A stretch of 64,000 nt of DNA from Ditylenchus dipsaci (taxonomy: Eukaryota > Nematoda > Chromadorea > Rhabditida > Anguinidae). A program made the position numbers and the translations under genes. The notes under the pieces were generated by a model. The model was not told the origin of the DNA. It saw only the letters and a list, made by a program, of their open reading frames with translations, and searched no databases. This document shows positions 52,201-64,000 of this stretch, piece by piece. Location: contig SADC01001200.1 in assembly GCA_004194705.1 (NCBI GenBank), positions 1 to 64,000 of the forward strand. The letters are read 5' to 3'. How positions within the stretch are numbered: position 1 is the stretch's first letter; every line of letters starts with the position of its first letter.

Positions 52201-55200
52201 TATGATTTCAGTGGAATTTTCGAAATTCAATCTCTATATATTTTTCGGTTATCTTTAACCACTACAAATACCATCAAACCGCCTCAAATACTCCCAAACT
52301 GGGCCGCCGCCAGTTCTAGCCGCAGACAATTCGCCCCGTATTGTCTAAGTCTAAAAAATTTGTCTTGAAAAGTATACTTGTTAATTCAAACATTTAATAT
52401 GGACCAACCGCAGTTTTGCTACCAACAAAACCAAGTGATCGTCAACTTGGATCGAAAACTTTTTTACCTTTTTTGGGATACGAAACCTATTTTCTGCACT
52501 AATTCCAGCGTTCTAAAGATGGTTTGGCAGTAGAAAAATTCCGTTTTGATAGTATTTTCACAGATTTCGAAAAATCTTGCAAAACGTAACTTTACTGCTG
52601 TGAAACTATATTTAGAATGCTCTAATTAGTGCAGAAACCAGGTTTTGTAGCCTAAAAGCGTAAAGTAATTTTTTTTTGATCCAAGTGGACGACAATTTGG
52701 TTTTGCTGGTTAGGTGATCCAGCCAAACGCCCCTACGCCGTAATAAAACTGTAGATCAAGTGATACAAAACCCCTTATTAACAATTGCTCGTCAAAAATA
52801 AAAGTGCCTATTCATTATTCATACTACATTTGAAACTCGATTTAACGAATTTCAAGGGAGCGGCCAAAAAGTTTCGTTAAATCGAGTTTCGCTTTCTTAA
52901 GTTTTTAAAATTTTCGTTAAATCGTGTTTTTGCAACTTTTTTATTCATTAAATTATTTATCGACAAATAATCAGATCCAACAAACACCTCACGAGACTCA
53001 GATCAAAGATTGATAACTTTTATCTCCTGACGGAGTTTGAAAAACCTTATCCACCGGCCGATTTTCGAATAATAATAATGGTCGTTTCAAATAATGGGTC
53101 GTTAAAGGGCATACTCGCCGCCGATGGAAATATTTTGAAAGGCGGGTACCAGGATAATTCAAACGAGAATCATTTTAAAATAAATTTAAGTTGAGTACCT
53201 TGTGGGAAATAAGTAATCAAAAACATTTTTTTCGTTTAATAGAATCGGTGGCTCGGTATGATATTGTCGGCGGACTGCGAAAGCTGGTCGTTGGTTCGAT
53301 TCACATTGTAGGTATAGTTTTCCCTCGACTTTTCCAAAATTTCGTCAAATTAATACTCGTTTGAATTTCCCTGGTACCCGCCTTTAAAAATATTCCCATC
53401 GGCGACGAGCATGCCCCGTTAATTTAGTTCGGTAAAAATATTTGAAAATAATTTTGAGTTTAGGGAGGCAAAAAGGATCCAACATCCTGCATCGCCGAAA
53501 TTTCGCAGATTTTGGTATACATAGTAGTAGTAGTCGTCGTACTCGTGCTCTATCATGATTGTCATATACAAAAAGTAGTCTTGACCGAGCCTGTCAGTGC
53601 TGTGCTAGCGAAATTTTTCGTATTGCCATCTAGCCATGAGAATTTTATTGTTTTTGATGGTTATTGTTGCATTGAAGGCTTGTAAAATAACCTTAAGACC
53701 AGTCCTTCTCAACAATTGGCAGGCTTAAAAACATTTTCAACTTTTTTCCTTTTCATAAATTAGTAAAAAGTTTGCCAAAGAGCATAAACTGTCTTTCATT
53801 TAGCAGAAAAAAAAGTAATTTGAGTGCTGTGGCTGGTCCCATGTGCCATCTATACTTGTCACGTGAATGCCTAACATGGAGAGCAAATATAGCTGGATGA
53901 CTACAGGGTGGTGACTCATGCTCATTTAATTTAACAAATTGAAGAATTCAAAATTAATCAAGCTTTTTGTATCATGAACTGTTCTTGTAAAAGTCCGTGC
54001 TGAGAAAAATTTTAAATGTGAAGCTTCACTAATAATACTAATTTTTTTACAAATGAAAACCGATAGATGACATTTACTTACTTTTTGCAAACCAACATGT
54101 TGTTTACAGGATTAGTCAACTGTTTCAGTTTAAAATCTGCTACTACTACTAATCCACTCATTTTCAGCTCCCATTTGGTTTAGGATATAATGTTAAAAAC
54201 AAAAATAAAGAAATATTGCTTGGTCCTCCCCTATGATTTGGGCTTTGAAAATCCAGAGACTACCTAAAAATCAGGCCCACAACCACTGGTAAATAAAATC
54301 TTCTTTTTCCCATTACTGTATTTGGTACTTATTGGGTTGCGGTCACACCTCATATTTTTGGTGTATGATCAATTTTTTATGATCAATTTTGAAACACCCA
54401 GAACAATTCGGAGGACCGGGGAAGATTGTTGAGGTCGACGAGACCGTTATAACTAAAAGGAAATATGAAAGAGGTCGACTAGTGAAACAACAGCAATGGC
54501 TTGTGACTGGTATGGAAAAGTAAAATAAAATTATTTGACGGTCCTGATGTGTTCTATCATTTTTGGAAGCAAGTATCTGAATATTATGTGTGCGAAAAGT
54601 GATATTGTTTGATAGAATTGAGGAACTATTAAATAAAATTAGTATGTGTCGCTGTTTTGTAAAAAAATATGAGGTGTGACCCCAACCCAATAAGTGCCAA
54701 TCTGTATAGTGGAATCAGCTAAGTTCATGGTGATTAAAAAGAGAAGTGCAAAATAAATGTTTTGAGCTGAGATATAGGATGCCTCTGGGGGTGATCGTTA
54801 GAAAAGAGGGTAATTAATAGAGAAAATAAGTCATATACCTTTATTTGAGCCGATTGGTGTTAGCAAATTTTGAAAATTCGGCTTAGAAAAAAAGCTATAA
54901 GAATTTGAAATCGTCACAAATTCTTGGCTCATCCTATATTAAAATTTTAAAATCGCGTTCCTTTAACAACGCCACTTTGAACTTCAAATTTTGGGATCCG
55001 ATTTCAATCATGTACTTTATTTGCGAACACCCTGTATTACTAGAAATGAATAAAAAGGGCAACAATTATCTGCTAAAGGCTTCCACAAGTCTTGTTTTTA
55101 TCGCTTTCAAATAGTAGGACAGGAGCTAAATGTGAAGACTAGTATGGCTGTTCCTACTCTTTCTTTATTCATTATTTTGCCATAAAAGGCCACCATTGTG

Positions 55201-58200
55201 AAATTATCGTTGTGGCCTTGGGACATGAGCTCTCTCCCCCACCCTCTTTACACTTTTTTTTACCGCTAGAGTAAGCAAGCTAGCCAGCTGTGGCCACCTT
55301 GTTGTCTTCTTCTTCAGCATGCCTTGCCATTTCTAGTTCCATTTTTTGTGGCAGGCTTGCCGCTAAAATTGGTTTGTTTTTATTGGATGGGAAGTTATTA
55401 TTATTATACAAATGTTAGGCTGGAAACATTGGCTTAATAAGCCTTTTTAGTTGTATCCTTTGTGTATATAGTGGAAGTTTTTTTTATCTTTAAAAAAGCA
55501 CTTGTATGTGCTGAAATTAATCGAAAAATGGATGTATTAGAGACCGAAAGGATTGTGCGCTTTGAAAATTCTGCTAAAAGTGTCAGACTGGATTTTCAAA
55601 ATTTTAAGTAATCTAAAAAAATTAGAATAGCGGCAAAACGTTTTTTGAAAAAAAAATAAGGCATGAGATGGATTAACTTATTTTTAAATTGCCAAAAAAG
55701 TTAATTTAGAGTTATTTGCAAATCTAGGAAGGAAATAAAAAATGCTTGTCAAATTAATGAATTTTTGAAGATTATCAAAACCAGATTTGAACTTGAAATG
55801 GCTTCTAACTGGTGGACAAAAAGTCCTTGGACAACTTTTGAGCTCACTTTTTAAAATAAAAATTTAACGATGAGAAAATTCCGAAATATAGGTTTTGTAG
55901 CCCTGAATCTCCTCTTTCAAATGACATATTGCTTTCAGCTTGACTATTTTGGATAAGTCACCATTTGGCTCCAAACACTTGTCTGGTCATTTTGAGAAGG
56001 TTACCAACAATTTTATCACTTTAACTGGTCAAATGTTTCATTGAATTTTGAGCGTCTTTGCAAAATTTTATCATCTCGTTGTAGCGCAGCTCAAGAGCTA
56101 CAAAACACATATTACAGAATAATTTTTTGAAAATCTGAGTGTTGACATATAGCATTTTGGAAAAAATCAATTTCTTGAAAAAATGACCATAATCCGAAAA
56201 ATTGGCAAAAACTTTGATTTCAGTCATTTTTCAAGAAAATGATTTTTTTCCAAAGGCCATATCTCAACACTCAGATTTTCAAAAGTAATTATGTAATATG
56301 TGTTTTGTAGCTCTTGAGCTGCGCTACAACGAGATGATAAAATTTTGCAAAGACGCTCAAAATTCAATGAAACATTTGACCAGTTAAAGTGATAAAATTG
56401 TTGGTAACCTTCTCAAAATGACCAGACAAGTGTTTGGAGCCAAATGGTGACTTATCCAAAATAGTCAAGCTGAAAGCAATATGTCATTTGAAAGAGGAGA
56501 TTCAGGGCTACAAAACCTATTTTTCGGAATTTTCTCATCGTTAAATTTTTATTTTAAAAAGTGAGCTCAAAAGTTGTCCAAGGACTTTTTGTCCACCAGT
56601 TAGTTTCCATAGATGCTCAACATTATCAAAATTCGCTCCAAATTTGTCGGGCAGATCCAGGTAAAATCTGCACTTTTGTCGGAGCAGTACTCAAATTTGT
56701 TATTTTATAAGTTGAAAATCTGATTTTGAAATCTGCCGTATAACCTCTTGTAATCCCCCATGGGGTATTATTTTTCGATTTCCCGTAAATCTGAAAAATT
56801 TGGGGTCGATCTCGAAATTTTCGGGCAAAATCAAAAAAGGAAAGCTTTGGCAGTTAATAAAATGCAAAAAAACAGATTTGCAAAATATTGACTCTATGCT
56901 GAGATATAGGTCTTGAAAGTCAGGGCTGGGGGATTGATAAAGGTTTTACCATATATCTGTTTACGATTTTACACTGAATAGGATACAGTCAAACTTGGAT
57001 AACGGACACCCCCGATAAACGGACACTCTATGGTCGCCCGATTCGGTCAAGTAAACGACATCTACTGGAAAACGTGCCTCCGATAAACGGACACCTTTCG
57101 TCGGTCCCGAGGGATGTCCGTTTATCCAGGTTCGACTGTAGTAATAAAAAGTGGCATAGGGCGTTTGGCGGTTGGCGGGACAAATGTCCCAAAAACCGCC
57201 AAACGGCTTACCAAAACGCCAAGCTTTTGAAATTTTTTAATTCATTTTTATTTATTGTGCGGTCGTGTGTGTCTTTTACTATTTGTGCTCTCATAATTTT
57301 TTCCCCAAAGTCTCTTCTTGATCCTTTTGACAGATTGTTACAAATGTTTGAGGACTTTTGCCATTATAAACCTTCCGTCGTTTATTTTTACATCTCGTTT
57401 TTTAAGATGAAGGATTTCAAGTGGACTAATGCCGATGTGACTGAAAATCTTCTGCTACTCAAAAACAAGAAAACTACGCCAGAAGATGTCGTGAACTTCT
57501 TGAAGAAGCAGTACAACAAGACGTGCGTGATGAAGACGATTTACCGTCACATGCCAAAGGAAATAACTGTTGATCCATACCTCACCGATGGAATTGTCGT
57601 GTAAGACTCGAGTTCTCCCTTGACGTATCAATGTTAACATTTATTCCAGGCCGCTGCAAACAAAATTTGCAAAAGAAATGCTAGCTGTCAAAGAGGGTCT
57701 CATTATCGTGTCTACAACAAGCACAGGATATCTTCGAATGCATTGACTGCTTCCAGTATTTTTTGATTTTTCAGCTTGTTAGCATCACACTTTTGCATAA
57801 TTTCAGTGCCAAAACTCGTCCGGCTCCACTTCCCACGCAAGGAGCCGGATTCAATTGCAATTCTGTTTCCATCTTGGCACAGCGTCCGCAACCAGTACTA
57901 TCGCCGAAGGAAGATGGCCGCAACTAATGTAAAAGATCCTTACGAACCGCCGGAGATCTACGACAACACTTATCGTGCTTTGTGATGAACAACAAGGAAA
58001 GGTTGGGAAATTTTCAGTCAGACTATGTCCTGTAGTTACACCTTTCACTTATAGGTGGCTTTCGCTTGCTGATAAGAAAAGTGGAGTGGTAATTTTTGCC
58101 TCGGAGGATGATTTCAGGGCATCTGGTCAATGCTCTCTTGATGGCCTACGGGACTTTCGATTTGTGTCCGATTGGGTTTGCTCAGATCTTCATTATACAT

Positions 58201-61200
58201 GGACTCGTAAGATTTTTCTCCGTTGAAGTTATTGACGTGTGTTAATTGCTGTCTTTAGTTCAAAGGAGAATGGATTGCGGTCACTACATGCCTTATGGAG
58301 AATCGTTTGGTAGCTATCAGCACAGCCACTTCGATGTTGTGAGTCGAAACGATGAAATATTGAAAGACTAAACGATCAAATATGTTTGTTATCTAATCAC
58401 TTGTTTGTCAGTTGTTATTATTTTGAGGTTCAATAAAGTCATAGCGTCTTTTTGTAAAGTTATTTTAACTCGGGAGTGGGGACGTAGTGTAGTTATAGTG
58501 ATCAAATTATTAAAAACTGGTCAAAGGTTCTTCCGTCCACAATAGGTTTCTTTCCCAATCCGTTTTTGGCCGACCCTCCACCATCCTATCCAAATTTCCT
58601 TAAATGGTGCCACACATCGTGTTATTTTTCCCGTTCACCGGCTGTCCGCCATTTTGTCGAAGCCAATTACTGACTTGGCTGACGGAGTGGTCACCGCGAT
58701 TGTTGTGAGTCACTAAGTTATCTTGAGAAAGCTCTGCGAAAGCTGCGTGTCTAAATACGAGTTTAATTATCAGTAATTCGACCATAGGAAATAGGTATCT
58801 TTTTCCAGCAGACAATTGACGTGTCTAATGGGAATCTGAAACAAAAAGTTATAAATAAATAGGGTCCACAATAATAATATGTTAAAAGATAATACCAAGT
58901 TATTTAATATCTTGCTCTAAGAAATGACATAAAGCACCATAAATTTGATAAAAAATCTATCAAAGGACTCAAAAAAAGACTTCGAAGAAAAAATTAAGAG
59001 AGAAAAAATAGTAGGAAAAACACCCGACCCTGCAAAAAGTTAGAATGAATTTAAAAATTTCAAAAGCTTGGCGTTTTGTTAAGACGTTTGGCGGTTTTTG
59101 GGACATTTGTCCCGCCAACCGCCAAACGACTACGCACCATAAAAAGTGTGTAAACAATCGGAGGTGTCGAGAATGCAGTTAGGGTTGCGACCTAGAAGAA
59201 AAAGCCTTTTTGTGATGGAAAGCTCATTTATTGCGCCATGCAAACACGTCTAAAAATCCAAAATGCACCTTTTTGGACAATTTCACAAATTAGCTTATTT
59301 TTCGAAATGGCCAAAATTTAAAAATTTTAAAAATACTGTATTAATATGCCCGAAAAGTTATCAGGCCACGCATAGTACACTAGCGTAAACTTTTTTAGTT
59401 TTGAAACAAAAAATTAATGCCTACTAAGCATTAAAAAATTGAAAAATGATAGAAGTTCTGTCTAATCATCCAATTTGTTTGCTGCTTACTGCAATTGGCT
59501 TAATCTCTGTGAGCAGCAGCTTTACATGCCATTCCTTTTTTCTTGCTAATTGCTATTTTACGGCCGCTGGCAGTGGTCTGCAAAAATATATTACTTTTCT
59601 TTTTTATTTGAACGATTCTCTTTTTTGCCAGTTTGCAGTACGAAATTTTTTGTAGTTAGGTTTTTTATCGCAATATAATTATTTGCTTTGGCTCAATACA
59701 ACAACTAGACTTAATTTGAGTCACGAACCAATTTTAATAAAGGCTGTCAAAGTTTGTTTTTAACAATAGAAAACACTGGTGTGTGAACATCCATATTCGT
59801 TTGAATATGTTTGTTTAATTTTAAGCGCTTCTTTGTTAGCTAGATATGTACTAATAAGTGCGAAAGTGATATCATTTACCTTTTGGGTCAATACTTTTAC
59901 AACCTATTATTTAGCCTTGTGCTATACGTGATTTCAACATCATCGCCACGTTTTAAAGGTTTGAAACAACTTTTAAATATATAGTTATTTGTGAAAATGA
60001 TAAACCAGTGAACAGTGCATCAAGAAATTTTTAGCTTCTTTAAAGGGCCTGACCTCTTCCTACTCGGTGGTCCCCCGCCAATTCAAAATTTTCCCTTGAT
60101 CATTGGACTTCTGTACGGATTTTTCTGCCACGTTTCTAACAAAACTAGGCCTGAAATCAAATTTTAGGCTTAGTTTTGTTAGAAACCTAGCGGAAAAATC
60201 CGTACAGAAGTCCAATAATCAAGGGAAAATTTTTGAATTGGCGGGGGACCACCGAGTAGGAAGAGGTCAGGCCCTTTAAAGAACCATGAAACTTGATAAG
60301 CACAGCAATTTGCGGAATTTAAATTTGTGCGGGACCACTCTAATTTTGTCGTAATTATTTTGGCATTTTGAAATCAAAAAATTTTGTGTGATTTTCACTT
60401 CCAGTAAATTCCGTTGTGTAATCTTTTCTCTCTGTCTGTCTATTTTTATGCGCTTCCTTGTTTCGATCTCTTGAAATATTTTAGGCTTCTCCTTTGCAGC
60501 GTGCTGATGATCTCACAAGCAAGGATTAGATCTATCGACGTATCGAGCTGCTGGTATTTGGATTAGATAAGTCTTTTTATATTGTTTTCGCCGTCGTTTG
60601 CTTTGTGGTTCCTTTTAGGTGTTGGTTTTGCTTTTACGGGGATACCATGTTCTGGATTACCTATCACGCGAAGACTGAACACATTGCGTAAGACACGAAA
60701 TATTTTGACTGCCTCTTTCACATGTAACATCAATTTCAGTTTAGTCGGTGTCATAATCACTCAAGTATGCTTCTTCATCAATTTCAAATGCGTCTGCACC
60801 ATCATTAGTGTCTTCTCGTGCTATGGTCGCTGTGAATCTCAAACTTTCGCACTAATGGACGGCCTTGTCGACGATTTCCACCTCCTGTGTATAGCTCTGT
60901 ATCCTTGACTTTTGTGTGCCCACTGGGCACTGCCCAGACCAAATTTTTTCTTTTTGCAGAACCTAACACAAAAAATTTCACTGTTCTCAACTTTGAACCA
61001 CAGTCAAAGCATCGATGAAAAAGTCTCTGAAATTGCGTTTTCTCGATAATGTAGAATTGAGCCTCTTTTTTGCCCTTGATCTCCAACTCATCCTCTTCCG
61101 ATTCAACTACACCTTGCTGTTGGATAAATTGAATAAAGCTTCGAGTAACTTGGAGTGAAACCATTCAACCTCGACCTCGCCCTGCGGAATCACCATTTTG

Positions 61201-64000
61201 ACACACTTTGTTCTAGCTTTAGGCGGGTCATCCTCAATTTTCGCGTTGTTCTCTTATATTGAAGTGACATAAAAGTACTACTATTTAGGGGGAAAATTAC
61301 TAGTTCGACGTCGTGGAACGTAACAATCGGATCAATTGTCCCATTCAGGCGACTTATCAAAGCATTTGATCGAATTCCTATAGCAACGCTTAGTTCATTT
61401 TCAACAACGTCCTCTTCTGCGAAGTGGCAAAAGCAGATGTAAACCAGCTGACGTTTTTGGAAAGATCAATGTGTGCTGTCGGGTTGAAGGCAACCAGACG
61501 AAGATCAGTTGATGACGACTTTGCTTCAATTTCACTTCCAACTTTTTTTTTCTATACACCATTCAAACCATTTTTTCAGAATATGAATTTTCACTCAATT
61601 GTAAAAATCTGTACATTTACGCAGTCAAAACGTTTCGCACATAAACCTGAAAAAATCCGCTACAAAGATCAATATGCGACCAAAGCCAATAGGAATTTTT
61701 TTATTGAAAACGAACAAAGGGAAGATAACAGGAAAAAATTGATCTCCATAAGGCTGTCGACCAGCTGAAATTCATTTAGGATTCTAGAACTTCGTAACCC
61801 AAGGATAGAGAAGAATATAATTTGAAAGCCGAGTGAAAACAAAACCAACATCTAAAAGGAACTACAAAGCAAACGACAGCGAAAACAATATAAAAAGACT
61901 TATCTAAACCAAATACCAGCAGCTCGATACGTCGATAGATCTAATCCTTGCTTGTGAGATCATCAGCACGCTGCAAAGGAGAAGCCTAAAATATTTCAAG
62001 AGATCGAAACAAGGAAGCGCATAAAAATAGACAGACAGAGAGAAAATGTTGTAAACATGTTGTAAACGGACGGCTATCAATTACCGACGTTCAATAATTT
62101 TTTTTTGAAATTTTTGATCAAAATCGTCAATTTTTCAAGGCAAAAGTTTCTGGAAAGTCGACCCTAATACCAAAATCTCATCCTGAATCCGAATCCCTTG
62201 AGATCAGATCAAAATAATTTTTATGGGCTGAGATATTCGTTAAAATAGGTAAATGGTGCCAAATTCCTGCTCTATCTACTCAAAATAGCTATATATCAGC
62301 CCATAAAAATTATTTTGATCTGATCTCAACGGATTCGGATTCAGGTTGAGATTTTGGTATTAGGGTCGACTTTCCAGAAACTTTTGCCTTGAAAATTGAC
62401 GATTTTGATCAAAAATTTCAAAAAAAAAAATTATTGACCGTCGGTAATCGATATTTTACCGTTATAAACATGAATTTTTTGATTTCAAAATGCCAAAATA
62501 ATTACGACACAATTAGAGTGGTCCCGCGCGAATTCAAATTCCGCAAATTGCTGTGCTTATCAAGTTTCATGGTCCTTTAAGTGGCCGTTACTTTTTTCAA
62601 AGGTAAATTCAAATTCTGTTTTCGCCTATTTTTTTGTTTCTTTTTTAGATGCCATTCCTTTCGTCAAACTTCCATATAAAGTACACCCTGGAGACCAGGT
62701 CAGGTGTACGTTATATCGGGGGTGTACCTTATATCGAAGTTTGACTGTAATTGCTATTTTACGGCCGCTGGCATGGGTTCGGCAAGTGGTCGATTGTTCT
62801 CGCTGACAATAATATTTTGGTATACAATGTAAGAAACACGATTTTCGCTTGGCCTTCCCCTGTGGTTTAGCCCTTGCCCATCTAGAGACCACCCAAAGAC
62901 CAGGATAAAAACTACAGGAGCGACCAAGCATAAATCGTGTTTTTGATATTATACACCAAAAAATATTGTAGTGAAAAAAATCAGTTTCTAAAATCAGAAA
63001 TTTAAAAATAGTTTTAGAAAAAACGTTATGGCTATTCATAAACTGAAATTTCTTGATACACCCTGTATATCTGCGACTCATTTTTCACAATTTTTTATAG
63101 GACAATTCTTTTTTCTCCGACTAAAACACTTTTTTCCGACTAATTTCTTTTTTTCCGACTAATTTTAACTTTGTTTTTATTTTGCATTTTTCTCTTAATT
63201 TTTGTGCTAATTTTTTTAAAAGTTTTAGTATTGTCGTGTAGCCAGGATCTCAGCTTTCCAACAAGCTATAAAACTTCATTGAAGGATTTAGAAAGGTAGA
63301 CTTTTAGAGGTTTCAAAAAATAAAATAAAAATAAATTTTATTTTTAAGCAATTTACAGCAATACACTGTAACTTAATTCAAATTTTCGTGCCAGGATTTC
63401 CGCAAAACTTTGATTTTAAAATTCAATTTCTAGAAAAATTTGCATCAAAATCCAAAGTGCCGTTATATCGGGGTTACTTTTATTAGTCGGGACCGAGCAC
63501 AAGGTGCCGTTATAGCGGGGGTGCCGTTATAAAATAAAAATAAATTTTATTTTTATTTTATTTTTTGAAACCTCTAAAAGTCTACCTTTCTAAAATCCTT
63601 CAATGAAGTTTTATAGCTTGTTGGAAAGCTGAGATCCTGGCTACACGACAATACTAAAACTTTTAAAAAATTAGCACAAAAATTAAGAGAAAAATGCCAA
63701 AATAAAAACAAAGTTAAAATTAGTCGGAAAAAAAAGAAATTAGTCGGAAAAAAAGTGTTTTAGTCGGAGAAAAAAGTATTGTCCTTTTTTATAACATCAG
63801 TTTTAATAGAAAAAAATGTTTACTACATCTACTTAAATTTTGCCCTTGGCATTTTTTATAAAAACTGTCTATGTCGCAAAATTTTTGTTTACTACAGTCG
63901 AGTCCCGATATAACGGCACCCCTGGGGAGCGGCTAAAGGTGCCGTTATATCGGGGGTGCCGTTATATCGGGGTGCCGTTATATTGGGAGTGCCGTTATAT

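Overview
The window is nuclear DNA of an invertebrate, most likely a nematode. Its best-supported gene (25085-34856, + strand) ends in a ground-like (Grl) domain, a hedgehog-related family known from nematodes, and it has short AT-rich introns with TTTCAG/TTTTAG acceptors. A second candidate gene (37526-38959, - strand) carries a Cys-rich stretch and an ShKT-like C-x(3)-C-x(2)-C ending, also common in nematode secreted proteins. There is no bacterial operon, rRNA, CRISPR array, or recognisable LTR/LINE reverse transcriptase.

Most of the sequence is DNA transposon material, nearly all as short non-autonomous, hairpin-forming elements. Target-site duplications (TSDs) and coding remnants support several superfamilies: Mutator-like (MULE; 8-10 bp TSDs; FLYWCH, GTF-core and SWIM remnants), hAT (8 bp TSDs, one with a BED finger), PIF/Harbinger (Myb/SANT plus DDE C-terminus; TTA TSD), Tc1/mariner and pogo-like (TA), Merlin (DDE piece), a TA-flanked family beginning CCGTATTTCCTCTAAT, and an abundant TTAA-flanked family with AGGGGCATGC-type tips.

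Layout: 1-2640, a minisatellite and a 2.1 kb TTAA palindrome; 2641-9340, small elements and unrecognised gene pieces; 9340-31405, a giant inverted duplication with arms of about 9-10 kb (9340-19203 and 22141-31405) around a 2.9 kb spacer of simple repeats and one complete MULE; 31406-34856, the rest of the ground-like gene; 35000-45500, densely nested elements plus the Cys-rich gene; 45843-51061, an unrecognised coiled-coil gene (- strand) with apparent frameshifts and a Harbinger element in its intron; 51300-64000, further MITEs, two MULEs, a Merlin fragment and two abutting TTAA elements.

The right arm looks ancestral: it holds the intact ground-like exons 1-2 continuing to exons 3-6 outside the arm, and a MULE with both ends and a matching TSD. 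The left arm copies only exons 1-2 in inverse orientation; both breakpoints fall inside transposons, its exon 1 is rearranged and its exon 2 frameshifted. Because each arm later gained insertions the other lacks, the pair gives built-in empty and filled sites that fix the exact ends and TSDs of two MITE families.
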